In this document: positions 12,986-25,870 of the stretch, one piece after another
How the letters are laid out: every line of letters starts with the position of its first letter
How positions within the stretch are numbered: position 1 is the stretch's first letter
Source: Paralvinella palmiformis
Taxonomy: Eukaryota > Annelida > Polychaeta > Terebellida > Alvinellidae
DNA: 64,000 nt
Direction of reading: 5' to 3'
Assembly: GCA_025642065.1 (NCBI GenBank)
Contig: JAODUP010000848.1
Span: 62,001-126,000, forward strand
Translations under genes and position numbers: made by a program
The notes under the pieces: model-generated
What the model was told of the DNA's origin: nothing
The model's input: only the letters and a program-made list of their open reading frames with translations
The model's database searches: none

Positions 12986-15900
12986 CCAACACTTTGCACA
13001 TTGCTTGACATTTAGTTGCTTTCCCCACAACTTTTAAGTTTTATCAAAGTTATAACGACACAATAACCTGTTATCTGCCAGATATTGTGAAGTTGACAAG
13101 TATCAATACATAGTGATAAAATAGACAATTCTATAAATTCTAAATTGCAGAGTCAGGTTTCATTTCTCAGGTCTGTATTCAGCATGAGATAACTATCAAT
13201 AGTCAACCTATGTGAATGCTCACCTTATCATAAATGCCCATCCTAAGCTAAACACCTGAGGTGGTTAAAATTAATTCAACGATGTCCTACATTCATAGAA
13301 AAGATGTGACTTCACATGACAGATCATCCCCAAATTCATCCAATTTACCACATGGAAGCAGAGCCACTCTGGCTACACATTCTAATGTGCTCTCATCTCC
13401 CAAGATCATCCCAATCATAGATTTGGGAGACTTGTGTTAAACAACATGGTGTTGAAATCTGATTGCAATTCAGTTATAAACAAATTTAAAAGTAATTAGC
13501 TAGCATAAATAACAATTAATTTTAAAATAAAATATTTTTTTTGGGTATTGAATCAAATAATAAAATTAGTCACAAAAAAATCAATAAACCAATACAAAAA
13601 AAAGCTTAAAGTTGAAAACGTCAAATAACTTGTGAAGACAGCTACCTAAACAACAGGCGAACTTAGAAAGGATGCTGCAGTAAGATGATCTAATACTGGA
13701 GATCGTTATTTAACCAAATATTATCTTGAATGATTTAAGATTACACCATAGCTGTAACAACTACGAACAGTATTAAACAACAGCCTGCTAGAATTTTAGG
13801 ATTAACCAAACACGTCGACAACATGTCATTCATCTACTTACTGAGTAATAATGTTTTAAAATTTTAAACAGCTATTGGATGGTGAGAAATGACTAATGAA
13901 AACTGTTAGCAGCTTAACAGAAAAATATAATGGTGTTAATCTGACAAGTTCTGAATAAGAAGGTAGTGTGTTCCACAAACAAGAAAGCCATAGATAATTG
14001 TATCTGGACAGTGTAAATAACCTGATTATGAAAGGCCTCCTGTAAAAGACCACACACACACACAGCTTGAGAGATGAAAACCAGTTATGGTTATTACTAT
14101 GGCATCCACAATTGCTTTGATTAAATGAACCTGATATCAAAATCACCTGTGAATAGCCAGGATAAGAGCCAATACCAACAATAACTAGCTTAATAATGAT
14201 ACAAGGTAAGACATGAGATAGGATTATACCTGGACAAAATATTACCTACTTAATACAGGTTTAGTGAGGTGGTGAGGAGCCATAAAAAATAAAGCCGTTT
14301 GACTGATTCCGAGCGCCAAAAGATATATCTCACCCCCCCCCCATCAAACATACAGAGACAAGTGATCTCTAAAGACCACTCTTATTTATGACAGGCATTA
14401 TCCTGGCACCATCAAAACATGCTTCTTATATAAATATCTGAGATAACTGGGAGCCTGAGAGTCAGATAGGGATCATCATTATTGCCTCAATTTATCACTA
14501 CTATACCAACAGCCTGTGAAGCTGATGAAGAATTGTGAATATTAATGTCTTCTAAATGGGGCCTCAGTGCTGAAATCTGAACATGGCCTTACCAAACCTG
14601 GGCCCTACTGAAATATTAACTACAATCACAGACACCTAAACACCTGATCTGATTATAAATGCCTAGAAACACAGGGATGTGGGTGAGAGACAGACTGAGG
14701 GAATGAGTGATCTATACATTCCACACAACAAATAATGCTATTTGAAGATATGTACAAACGGGCGGATAAAAAAATCAACATTAGATATAGCATATTTACG
14801 AAAACAAAGCTGTTTAACTCACACCTATAAATAAATAAAATAATTTTTGTATCGTATTGAAACATTCCTAAGCTCAAGATTGTCAGTACTTAAATACTAC
14901 AGGGGATCCAATTAGCACCAGCAGGCGAAGCTTCAATATTTAAGTGCCTAAAACACTGCACTGATATATACAACTGTCAAACATTGAAACTGCAATATTA
15001 AGTGTCTGTGAAAGGCAATGCCAACTAGGAGTCCCAATTCTGACATCAAAGATAAAAAAATTCAGTGTAGAATTATTATTTCAAAACTGTGAAGAGAATG
15101 GAGAGACTTACAATATTAATACATTGTACGGAGGCTAATGAAAATTAATATTGTTACGTGTTTTTCACTAATGCTTATGTAACACACTATGCAAGGAATG
15201 TTACTACACCAATTATAATACCACAAATCTGGCTCCAGACAAAAAATATTATCACATTTATTAAGTTTGAAACATCACCAGTTAGCTTCTGGCAAAAGAG
15301 ATGACAATTCAAGCTGCTTACAGTAAAATACTGACTTTTTCACAAAATCTTTCTCTTTTGTCTATACCTGACAACACACAAACAGATCAGCACACCAGCA
15401 GTTTAAGACCTCCCCCCCCCACGGATGCTCATATCAGCAGCTTAATGGCAATAAAACCATCAAATTTATATGAAACACTTATCTTAAAGTAAACAACATT
15501 TTATAATAGTCATCAGGATAAACAAAATATTATTGTGAGCCGATTGGCCTGGGCACCAGAACGTCTGAGCTCTGGAAAGCCTCATCTCAGGTCTCCTTCC
15601 AAAATCTTCTCAATGACACATATACCACAACAGGCACTAAACATCACAACGCCAAAGATTCTCTGAACAAAATATCCATCAATAATTGTATTATCTGTTG
15701 TGAAAAGAATGATGGCGCTAGTACATGGAATGGGAGAATACTATCCTAGAGATGTGAATTTTACGTGATCACTTTATGCCACTTGTAATTTTATCGTCAT
15801 TATTCTCCTGTTCTAAGAGAAACTACCACAGTCCACATCAGATTGGAATATTATATGACTGATATTAAACACAGCTAGTGACATTTATCTTAACCAACCC

Positions 15901-17022
15901 TCATAAGCATGCACTATTCGACAGATTTCCGCAACAAATGGAACTCTTCAATCTACTTTGAATATCATCTTATCTCAAATTTTCTCCCCCTTTTTCTCAT
16001 AATTGGCTCTGGCACTTGGTAGCCATTTAATATAACATTTTTACCAAATGCTAATGTCAGCAGGTACAATTATAAAGGACATCATACAATATTATATGCA
16101 GCAGGTTTAGTGATAAGAGATCAACCAAGCTGACCTGCAGCATCATTGGTAACCAAGCAACAGAACACAAAGAATGCTCCAATGGGGGATGCCATTAAAT
16201 TCTGGTTGTACCTACTGAGCCAATAAAACTGAAGCTCCTGGGTTAGTTAGTACTCAAATTAATTGCACTGCAAGCACTGACCAAAGAATACATCTACAGT
16301 TGAGCTGAGTAGATAATAACATGCATTGCCTCTGGTATTTAGTAAAAGATGATTATTATCAGAAGAGGCAGAAACTTCTGTGCAGCATAATAGAGGTATA
16401 CATGCTGAGTCAATACTCAGGCCAGCACCTGAATGTACACACACACAAGCATGGCTAAGTGAGCAGTCAGGATTAAACACTGGCTGATGACATGACCTGG
16501 CTTGGCTGCTGGGTCAAAGAATGGGGTTGTTTACAATCCTTCCCTGAGGGAGGGTCACTCTCAAAACTGTCAACAGACAATCCTAGTCAGCTCAACTGGC
16601 CTGCAGGTGTCAATCTGAACATCAACAATATTACAATACTCTTTTAAAATTAGGAAGTAAAAATACATACTTTTACTGCCAATAGATATGTTAGTCAAGT
16701 TTAAGGAGTCTCCTATTTAGACAATATTCTGAAACAAATAATACACCTGTTCTTAATAACACCATACCTATACATACTCCATTACAGTGTGAAGTTACAA
16801 GTTCATATGCGGACAGATTCTCCATGGGAGGATATATGCTAACCTAGACTGTGGAGCTCTTTTAAGGAAAGTGACAACCAGGATTTGAGAGTGAAGACCC
16901 ACAATGCTGCTAAAATAATTGATCAATTCAACTTTATAAAACTAGAAACAAAACATATAGGCTCTAACTGATAAATAAGAGTTGTTGGGTTATTTAGCCT
17001 TGGGACATATAGTTGAAGGGCT

Positions 17023-17135
17023 GAGTGCCCTGAGGAAATAAATCCCTCATACACAGACATGATCTAGGTTTGGACCCACACCCTTGAAATTTACAACACA
17101 GAGTTCTAACCACTGCACTATCAGAGTACCCTGCC
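17023..17135 (-). mobile_element. tRNA-derived SINE head of a second type, minus orientation
   Basis: Read on the minus strand, an A-box-like GATAGTGCAGTGG, the sequence TTAGAACTCTGTG and a B-box-like GGTCCAAACC sit at tRNA-like spacing. The body is unlike the common SINE of this window. It is diverged, and no target duplications are seen. Confidence 0.55.
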
Positions 17136-18852
17136 CTCATAGGAATGCACTAATGTACACTTAAACACACACAATAAACTAACATTCAGTTAATGAGAAA
17201 CTAAACATTTTGTATATTTAAATAGCAGGAGTCTGAACAACATCAACAAGTGGCAGATGGATGTTTTTATTTAGAACTAAGTCTACCCATGCCTAACTTA
17301 TGTTATTCAGTACAATAACTCATAGTACTTTTACCCACATACTGTACACATTAGCTGCCACTGTCAAACAGAACAGACTTTTGTCTGTTGTTTGTGGGTC
17401 TGAAGTCCAAAAGCTGGGTTTACACAGACCACCAATTATCTGGTGTACCAACAACACATAGACACAAATAAGCAATTTACACTTTCATCTGTTCTCAACT
17501 GGATGCTGTTATTAGAGATAATAATGCTGATTAAGACACAATTAACCCATCCTAAAGTATGCTAATCACTTGTGAAAACTAGCACAATGGAATTATTTAT
17601 TTTTAAAACAACAATGAACTCAATTATATCATGCTCCTCTAAAAATGTCACAGATGTGAAAGTTGTCATTTTAAAGGTTGCTTTTATATTCATGGTGAGC
17701 CAAATAGCCATTTAAGGTAATAAAAGATGAAATAGTCTCTTGAAATATAAGACAGAAGTAGATGCCACTCATTATATCCATTTAGAACAATTCCAATTAT
17801 GTTTATTTTACTTTTATCAAAATCAATTAAATCAATGTATTTATAATTCTGACAAGTAAAAATCCAGAATTAACCAAAAATATGACAAAATATTCTTACC
17901 AGGCTATTCCTAAAATATTACACCATAAGAGTCAATTTTGACAAACCTAGGTTGAAATCTTAGCAACATAATATTCTGGGGTCTATTTAAATATGGGTCA
18001 ACAAATATAATTTAAAATACATGATTAATTATAGAAAAATAAATTCTGCTTTGTATTAACTCCATTCCTGAAGCTAATTCTAATCCCCTTTTTGTTCGAA
18101 CATCTGTTGAAGTTTTTTAACGTTACAAATTCATTGTTCCTGATATAATGTATATGCAAAAAAGATACCATAGTTTTGAAACCAGCCCAATTATTAGTCA
18201 TCTATAACTGTCAACAATTTCTCCAGAAAACAAATCTCCTTTGCACACAGAGTCCCTTCATTTATTCCTACACCATAGTTTACATAGTTCCCTATAAAAT
18301 AGCTATTTGTTTAAATATTTATTCTGAACTGTTTAATAATACAAATTAACATATCTGATTTGTCAAACATGAACTTTCATTCTATAACATATCCTATATA
18401 TCATAATTCTTTTATAACGTAACAGCTGACCCCTTACTTAAATAACACTTATTTAAATGTGGAGAACTGCACTGCTTGATCTTATAAATACTGTTATACT
18501 ATTAAATTACATACATTTACTTTATTTCATACTGAGAAATGCATATCAATAATTAACTGGAATTTAAATACCTCAGATTGTTTGAATCAACTGTAAACAA
18601 GCAAATAAATATACTCAAAAACATGCTCATAATAATTCACTGAATGATTAATTACACATAAGCATGTCAATTAATGGTGTTTACCCCATTTACAACAATA
18701 TGTCAGAAAGCCAGTTAGGTAGAGAGGGACATATAACCACTAAAAATATTTCACCACTATTATTTCTGGGCATTTTTCCACTGATCGAGAACTATAGACA
18801 GTTCACCAGTCAGGATACTTTCCCATTGCAACTAAATTAAATGATATTTTTC

Positions 18853-18878
18853 TAGTCCACTTCCATGGAAGTGGACTA
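18853..18878. repeat. 26-bp perfect palindrome
   Basis: Two 13-nt arms (TAGTCCACTTCCA and its exact reverse complement) abut with no loop. AT-rich flanks extend the symmetry imperfectly. It could be a cruciform-forming site, the centre of a fold-back element, or a dimer protein site. Confidence 0.9.
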
Positions 18879-19834
18879 AAATATTTAGTAATGGTATTCT
18901 ACCTTATTGTACACACATAATGATAACAGCAATAACCTTTTTTATCTCAACACTGTATTCCTCACTGATCAAATCTTTATTCCAAATTCGGTCACACAGT
19001 AAATCTGAGTGAGTGAGGCTTAAAGGCTTCCAACAATGAGTGCACAGGAGACATAAACATTTAATTTTATCAGCTGATCAACATTATCTACAATGAAGAT
19101 AATGTGACAATAGCCAGATAATTACCTTCTGCAAAAACAACCCATATATTATATTATATATATATATAATTGAACCATTTAATGAAATATAGTAAATAAA
19201 CATAATCATTTCAACAGAAATAGATCCAACTAGAGTCTAATCAATTGACAACACCTATTCAGTAAATACCTGAATGGGAAAAAGCATGTACATAACTATT
19301 GATAACATAGTCACAATGATGATGATAGTGAATATTGCTACGAATAAATATACTACTATAGATCTATAGGTCTAACATATCTCAGATAGTGTATATAAAT
19401 GTGTGTATTTAATTAGTGATCGGATTTACTTCTCAATCTAAAGTTAAGGCTTAGATCTATCATACTTTTCTGTTTTCATAGAAATAATAAATAAGAATTA
19501 GATCTAGAATATGATAACAAATTAGGATCGATTTTATTATCAACACCAGTCTTACTTTTCACAACCTGTATCTTTGCCTGGTCTATGAAAACGTGAACAC
19601 ATGAAGAATTAATAACAGCAACCGAAATGTGATTGTTTCTGTTCTCAGTAAGCAAGGCATCTGTCAAACAACTTGGTTACATGACATGTGTCATAATGTG
19701 ATGTATACAAAATCTCAAACTAGATTTCGGGAGAACATCGCCCAAACATTGCTCCTACTTGGCCTTAAATTGGAAGCAACAGCTCAAAAATACAACGCAT
19801 CATAAAACGAATCATATAAAATCAGTAAATTTAC

Positions 19835-19927
19835 CTGTGTCACCAAGGGAATGAGTGTCTGTTCCACGGGTTTTGTTTTTATTTCCAGAGCGAGCCTCGA
19901 CTCGCCCCGGCTGGCTGCAGAGGCCAT
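19835..19927 (-). CDS. CTNNAL1: alpha-catulin (catenin alpha-like protein 1), first coding exon
   Basis: Alpha-catulin is a cytosolic vinculin/alpha-catenin-family protein that, in animals studied, links Rho-GEF signalling and the dystrophin complex to the cytoskeleton. This 93-nt exon encodes 31 residues, MASAASRGESRL, then ALEIKTKPVEQ, then TLIPLVTQ. From memory of the family, human alpha-catulin reads LEIKTRSVEQTLLPLVSQ at the same N-terminal place, a nearly residue-for-residue match. It is closer than alpha-catenin (SLEIRTLAVERLLEPLVTQ) or vinculin. The ATG sits in a good context (AAGATGG). The exon ends in CAG in phase 0, followed by donor GTAAAT. The remaining exons must lie left of this window or be undetected in the 19.8 kb interval. 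No symbol other than CTNNAL1 fits as well. Confidence 0.85.
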
Positions 19928-20103
19928 CTTGGCTTTGACGTAAACATTACAGCCTCGTTTTCGATTGGAAAGACTCGGCCGCTTAGTGCAATATAAACTT
20001 TACGAAAATGACAATGTTATAAGGGGCACCATTAACCCGCCGTGGCTTAAAAATCTTTAACGAAACAGTCGTTGACGCTAGAAAGCAAATTTTGTCGAAA
20101 TTT
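19928..20103. promoter_or_regulatory. putative bidirectional promoter of catulin and a plus-strand transcript
   Basis: This short block lies upstream of the catulin ATG. It is richer in CpG than its surroundings (CCTCGTTTTCG, CTCGGCCG, CCCGCC, GTCGTTGACG) and has a CCAAT box in catulin orientation near 19967-19971. A perfect plus-strand donor follows at 20104 (GTAAGTAT), which would end a divergent non-coding first exon. Promoter activity is inferred. Confidence 0.45.
20010..20103 (+). other. candidate divergent non-coding first exon
   Basis: The sequence before the consensus donor TTT|GTAAGTAT at 20104 lies in the CpG-richer block just outside catulin exon 1 and has no long frame. It could be a 5'UTR exon of the plus-strand gene(s) to the right. 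The start is arbitrary. Confidence 0.25.
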
Positions 20104-20580
20104 GTAAGTATGTGCCACAATGTGGTGAACTATGTAGAATGCCTGAGATGTGTAAAATACGACTGGTATTTAGCCAAATTGGTGAGAAATTCCAGTAACT
20201 GAGCAATTAAATCTGTTTATCATTCAATCAATGATTCATTCCTCAAGACAAGTGTCAAGTGACGTGTTACTAACAGTAACAATCAATTTATTATCATAAT
20301 TTAATTATTAAATTGAAAAAAATTGGCAGTTAGTAAATTAGTCTACGTCTGGCTTGCCTCAGAGATGCAGTTGACAAATGCCAAGAAGTTACTTAAGTTA
20401 TAGACTAGAATCTACTAGTTATAGATTTAGATTACAAGACAACATTAGACTGATTAGTCAACAAGTCTTAACTTAAGACGTTAAGTTCATCCCGACTTTG
20501 AATTTGATTATCTAAGATTAAGACTAGATCTAGAAGGGTAAGTCTAAGTTTCTCTATTATCGTCTTATCAGACTTAAGTT

Positions 20581-20630
20581 ATGTTCTCCAAGCCAAACCA
20601 ACAAGTACGGCCCATTTTTCATTTAGCCCG
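20581..20630 (+). CDS. candidate short coding first exon
   Basis: ATG at 20581 opens 16 codons (MFSKPNQQVRPIFHLA) and ends in phase 2 at the strong donor CCCG|GTAAGT. The phase would fit the phase-2 entry of the candidate exon at 31035. It lies 650 bp from catulin, in divergent orientation, and immediately abuts an inverted-repeat element. The peptide is not recognised, and donor plus short ORF can arise by chance. Confidence 0.25.
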
Positions 20631-20641
20631 GTAAGTTTTTT

Positions 20642-20846
20642 GTAATTAAAGAAGTTCTGCTGTCAAGTACACAGAATGTGGTATTCTATTTATATTCTAT
20701 TAAATAGTTGGCAGCACTGTTAAACTATATACACACTAAATGATTAAAAATCAAATGTTATTTATGCACTGATGGGGTAATAAGACACTTTTGAGTGTGA
20801 AAGAAATACACATGTTAAACAGATATAGTAAAACAACTAGCTTCAG

Positions 20847-20887
<41 letters not shown>

Positions 20888-21211
20888 ACATAAAAATATA
20901 ACACAGAAATACACTTGCCAAAATACAATAATTATTAATGCAATTACGTGTTTATATTATTTCAGTTATTAAAAGATAGATAAATCTGAGGATAGAGTCA
21001 TGAGGTAACAGGCCTTTATAGTACTGTACAGGACACTAATTTAAATGTTTTTTAAATCTTTTTAAATATCATATGCAACTTGACTGTTTCTTTTGAGTTG
21101 GATATATTTAGCTGTGATTTTAGTGTATTGTTTATGAGTGCTGCCACCTATGGAATATAAATAGAATAATACCACATTCTGTGTGCTTGACAGTGGAACT
21201 TCTTTAATTAC
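20642..21211. mobile_element. 570-bp element with about 75-bp terminal inverted repeats (MITE or fold-back)
   Basis: The left arm (20642-20718, beginning GTAATTAAAGAAGTTC) is repeated in inverse at 21137-21211, with only a few mismatches and small indels. The centre is AT-rich and holds a (TA)n(TG)n tract at 20849-20886. There is no transposase. No clear target duplication is seen beyond a possible TA. Confidence 0.8.
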
Positions 21212-21339
21212 TGAATATTGCGAGTATTAGTGCATCTTAAGTTTCATATTCTATCATTCCGATCTTACGTATATAATTATCATAGATCTACCCCTAGAAA
21301 TATGTGTTAAAATATTTTTTGGCTGTCCCATGCGGTTTT

Positions 21340-21400
21340 TAGGCTGACCCCATTTTGCCTACCATGTTCACAAAAGTGGCCGTAAAACATCATCATCACC
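21340..21400 (+). mobile_element. 3' fragment of SINE family A
   Basis: Only the tail is present: TTGCCTACCATG, then CACAAAAGTGGCCGTAAAAC, then (CAT)n. Confidence 0.75.
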
Positions 21401-21597
21401 AAACCAAAATGTTAAGCACTAAATTACAATTAGGGATCAAAACTGTTATACTTAAAGTTAGAGTATTTTCTGTCTTTGATGAATCTGGTAACAATGAGTG
21501 AGTGAGTTAGATTGGCACATATTATCAATATTATTTCTGTAACTTGTCTACATATGATTAAATAGTGCCAACAGTCAACACATAACCACATATACAA

Positions 21598-21598
21598 T

Positions 21599-21637
<39 letters not shown>

Positions 21638-21665
21638 TACACACACACACACATATATATATATA
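21598..21665. repeat. (CA)n(TA)n microsatellite, duplicated
   Basis: Two consecutive CA-then-TA tracts. Confidence 0.9.
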
Positions 21666-22195
21666 ATTTCACTTGTTGAAAACATACCTTGGCAAAAGTG
21701 ATGGTGAATGGGCCTAACTAGATATAAAGGATGAATGTGTTCAATTATGAATGGCTCATTGTGCCATGAAAACTAAAATAATATAGATGGTAAGAAGATC
21801 TAAGTTTCTGTTACATTGTTTAGATGTCAGATATTTATAAATATATATATATATTAAAATTTAATTTGTGAATTTATATTTTGACTATTATTCTGGTTAT
21901 TAATAAATCTGCGTGGACATGTCTAAATATTTGAATTAAGCTTCAACATTCATTTGTGATGTTCGATTCCCTATTATTTGTGATTATTTTGCAATTCACA
22001 GATTATTTTACATTTCACAGAATAAAATAAATTACCAGTATAATTGTTATATATGGTATTATTTATTACTTTTAATTATCACCAACATGAGAAATAACGA
22101 AGGTCAGTCATATGACTAGTAGACATTGACTGTTCTAGTGCTGTAATTTGTCATAATGTTATCAACCAATAGTTGTAATTATACAGTTATGGTGA

Positions 22196-22312
22196 TAATT
22201 TTATTTGGGGTATTATTATATTACATATTATTTGTACAGCCCCTTTGAATGCCTCCGGCTAGTAAGGGTGCTTTATTAAATATACGTTATTATTATTAAT
22301 TATTCCAATACT
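22196..22312 (+). mobile_element. 3'-terminal LINE fragment
   Basis: About 110 nt match the 3' end of the LINE at 51.2 kb (GGGGTATTATTA, TTGTACAGCCCCTTTGAATG, CTAGTAAGGG, GCTTTATTAAATATAC). A (TTA)n-like tail follows. The copy is severely 5'-truncated. Confidence 0.8.
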
Positions 22313-22549
22313 ATATATTCCATACTGGAATTTCCAACGTCTCAGCTGAAATGGTGATTGAGTATTGAGTGTAGCAAGTTGGTCTTTTTTATAAATTCAA
22401 ATAATCACAAATTGACCTATCCGTTCTTAAGCCTTATAAGTTTCTTTCTTGGAAAATAATATTAATCTTTTAGACACTTTGTATTCAGATTTAGCTGTCA
22501 GATCAATTTGAATGACTTCTGCTGGTAAAGCTGCTCTCTAAAACTAAAT

Positions 22550-22740
22550 AAGTGTGTATAAAGTTAAAATAATTAGAATACAGCTAAAGTATATTAAATT
22601 CTTAGCATTAGAAGACTAATGATTTCAAAACTAAATTATCATTATTTTTGTTTTTGTAAGTGTGTATAAAGTTAAAATAATTATAATACAACTAAAGGAT
22701 ATTACATTCTTAGCATTAGAAGACTAATGATTTCAAAACA
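22550..22740. repeat. tandem duplication, period about 108 bp
   Basis: 22550-22632 recurs at 22658-22739 with a few substitutions (AAGTGTGTATAAAG through AATGATTTCAAAAC). There are two copies only. Confidence 0.9.
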
Positions 22741-24581
22741 TGAATGCTGTGAATATGTCATCATGCTCACTGGTAGACATTTGTCTTTCATATACAAAAT
22801 AAAGTTTTTAAAATAGAAGAAAACTAAATATAAAGGTTTATTACAATCCCCCTGACATCATAATAACTTGTTCTAGTTAAAAGAATTTAATTCAGTCTGC
22901 CCAAGGTAATGAGAATTATCATAATGCAACAATAAATGTTTCATTTTGCTAGGCGCCTATAAACCACATAACATTGCCTGAATAAACTCACTGTGTATGT
23001 GTGTTATGGCACAAGTACGAGGACTCGTACATCAATACAAATTATACTTTTATAAATCTGTTTATCCATATACTTGTAAATGGTTATTATTATTATTATG
23101 ACTGAGCCACTTTCAATGTGTAAGACCCAGACCAGTAGCTAAATCAAAATGAAATCTTCTTTATGTTTTAATCTGATTTGGAAACATGACAGATGTGATA
23201 AACAGATTTCTTTTAACAAATCTGTAGTCACAAAATATCACATAGTACTCAGCTAAAATCAGAGGTTCAGGTACTCTCATGGAAGTTAATTCCTCGGGAT
23301 ATTTATGGGACAAACCCAGCTAATGGGAAGAGGGAATTATACATTTAAATAGATAGAGTTAAATGCCAAATAACTTGATGATTTCTTGTCGTTGTAACAG
23401 GAGTTAAGTTAAGGTTCATAATAAATCTGTTTCTTGTCTGCAAAGAAATTCTTTGATTTATTATGGGGTTTCTAAGTGTATTTCAAAAGGGCAAATTTGA
23501 GTTGACTACCTTATGACATATACAACAATATGTATGTCTGTCCAAGAAAGATGACCTTATCTTGTTTTTAAATCATATGTGAAAACCACAAAACTTAAGA
23601 GAACCCGATTAATACATACTTACAATGAATACAGGTAATATTATTGAAAGTTACGGGATACTTGCAAACAAATATCACAAGGCTAATACTTAAGAGTAGC
23701 ATTGGATAATATATAGAGCGTCAATATTTAGTTCAGTTTGTTTTGGCAAGGAACTCTTATGATATAGATTTTTATATGAGAAGTATAAATTGTTAGCCAT
23801 ATCTGACCTCCTCGGGTCAATTTGGAAGGTAAACACCGGTGCTCTGGCAGATTTCAGCATATCATTGTTGAGCATGTACAATTAGGCATATACCTGGTAG
23901 GATGGCTTCAAGGATGCTTCACTTTATGTCGGTCAAGATTTTGGTCTCATGAAAATGTTGTTCAGTCATTTGGATAATCTGATTTTTGGGGCCGTGTATT
24001 TTATACTCAAAATACTGTATGTGAAGATCTGTTTTGTGGTATAGTGTCATTTAGAGCAGTAATATAGAACCATCAGAAGAGATCAGAATGTGCCACGTAT
24101 ACAGCTGTATTTGGTGATGTAACTCACACTAACATACACTTACCAAAAAACAGAAAGGTAAATTTATTTGACTTGATCACTGTATTAATTTAAACATCGG
24201 CCAATGTACAAGTGATAGCAGTAGCTGGCCTATATATATATAGCTGTCACTGAGTGAATAGGATATATACAAATTATTTGTCCTGTATATCTGGTGGAAA
24301 GCATTTGTTATGCAGTATTTTCTATACTATGTATGTGGTGGTATTTATATTTAACAACTATTCCATTATTGTTTGACATTCTGAACTAGTGGTGTGTGAC
24401 TATATGTTTTAGTTACTATAAGCATATATGTGATAATGATCTTTCTTCATAGCTTTAGTGCTGTATTGGCATACCTGTTATAAAAATGTAATCTTTTTAT
24501 GGTGCTTTTTACACTGAGATCATCTGCTTGACTGGCATACAGGTGTATGAAATGGACACCCCTCCAGAATGTAAAACATTC
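22741..24581. other. gene-free AT-rich stretch
   Basis: No gene, SINE or LINE was recognised. It contains short (TTA)n and (TA)n tracts only. Confidence 0.4.
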
Positions 24582-24597
24582 CCCTATCATTACTGGG

Positions 24598-24784
24598 GCG
24601 CCTCCGTGGTCTAGCGGTAGCGTGCTGGACCACAGATCACTACCACCTGTGTTCGAATCCCGGCATGGGCATATCTGAAGGTTGTTTCGTCTTTCACTTC
24701 GTCTCATTACCTTTGGAAGTCGCTCGGCCCATTTAGCCTACCTTGTGCACAAAAGTGGCCATAAAACATCAATCATCATCATCA
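24598..24784 (+). mobile_element. tRNA-derived SINE, family A, full length with target duplications
   Basis: This is the reference copy. The tRNA-like head begins GCGCCTCC and has A box TGGTCTAGCGGTAG and B box GTTCGAATCCC. The body is GGGCATATCTGAAGG, and the tail is TTTAGCCTACCTTGTG, CACAAAAGTGGCC, ATAAAAC and (ATC)n. The 16-nt flank CCCTATCATTACTGGG occurs exactly on both sides (24582-24597 and 24785-24800), the signature of LINE-mediated retroposition. It is not a functional tRNA because the head lacks a paired acceptor stem. Confidence 0.95.
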
Positions 24785-25814
24785 CCCTATCATTACTGGG
24801 TGCTCCATTGATATTATGGGTTAAGTGTGCTATACAGCCAACCTCTGGGGCATGAATTTAAACATCAATGTTACAAATTGCATCTGGTTCTTATCAATGG
24901 TTTCTTATAGAAGTCCCAGGAGTGACCTCTGCATTTCTAAAAAAAGATTTCACAGTCCAATTTGGTGCCCATTTGAGCCCTGCTTATTACAGTGCATAGG
25001 TAGTTTTCTGTGTATACTGGTAAACATATGCTTAGTGCTGGTGTAATATAGTTAATCCTACACTTGAAACCTGACTTTCCCCTAATTAAAGTACATGGAA
25101 CCAGGTTTTTTATTTGGCATATTTCAACATAATCCAAGCAATTCCACCAGCTCACCACTTCAGTGGAGACAAACTGTGTGAGCTCAAAGATTATGAGCGC
25201 GCACACTCACACATAATCCCAATCTGTCAAATACCACGTGTTCTTAAATGCGCCGTGGTCTTCACTAGTAGGTTTACAGTGATATATGGTAGTATGTTGA
25301 GGCTGCAAATCGCCATTGCCTTGTTAACGAGTACTGGTCAAATAACCAAACCAGATGACACTAGTTGTTACGGGTTGTTGGTCAAGTGGGGACTGAAGTT
25401 ATATTAATTACGCTGCTGTCATTGTTTATTGGCCAGTGGCAAGGGCCTTCACTCCTTGAGGAAGGCTCTTATCTGACTGGCCATTCATTATAAAGTCCTG
25501 ATTTTGAAACGATTCATTTTTTTTTTGGTCCATTTGAGAGAGATAGGTGAACAGGTAGATATGGTAGGTAGATAGATAGATACGTAGAGTGATAAATAGA
25601 TAGATCGTAAATGATCATCGCTTTCATCTCAGTATTAGTATTACGCAATGGATTTATTTGATATTTTCAGAATTTTCAAGCTCTGATGATATCAAACATT
25701 ACCGGTGATTAAGGACTTGTGACAATATTGATAACCCAATGTGGACCATATAAACACAGAGGTCATCAGGCTTTTCTGTGAGAGTACCACTGTTCATTAA
25801 CAGTCTGACCTAGC

Positions 25815-25856
25815 GTTATCATGGTAATGCTGAAACGATGCTGTTGCCATGGTGAT
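25815..25856 (+). promoter_or_regulatory. two tandem RFX X-box-like sites
   Basis: GTTATCATGGTAAT (25815-25828) and GTTGCCATGGTGAT (25843-25856) each resemble the RFX consensus GTTRCCATGGYAAC, spaced 28 bp, and lie 15-56 bp upstream of a candidate initiation codon. RFX sites in this position are known from cilia genes. Function here is inferred. Confidence 0.4.
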
Positions 25857-25870
25857 TACAACAAACCAAC

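Larger units (their letters stand above)
1..19834 (-). other. inferred first intron of alpha-catulin, gene-poor and repeat-rich
   Basis: This lies downstream of the catulin first exon on the minus strand. I searched by eye for the expected second-exon peptide (residues after LVTQ, such as a TTLINH-like start) and did not find it. The interval therefore appears to be intron running off the window's left edge. The stretches 2401-5244, 6861-10430, 13000-17020 and 17136-19834 contain AT-rich DNA, short microsatellites and no supported gene. Intronic status is inferred from exon 1 only. Confidence 0.5.

Noticed and set aside
24598..24672. Apparent tRNA gene in the SINE head
   Set aside because: The A and B boxes are good but the acceptor stem does not pair, and target duplications show it is a SINE.
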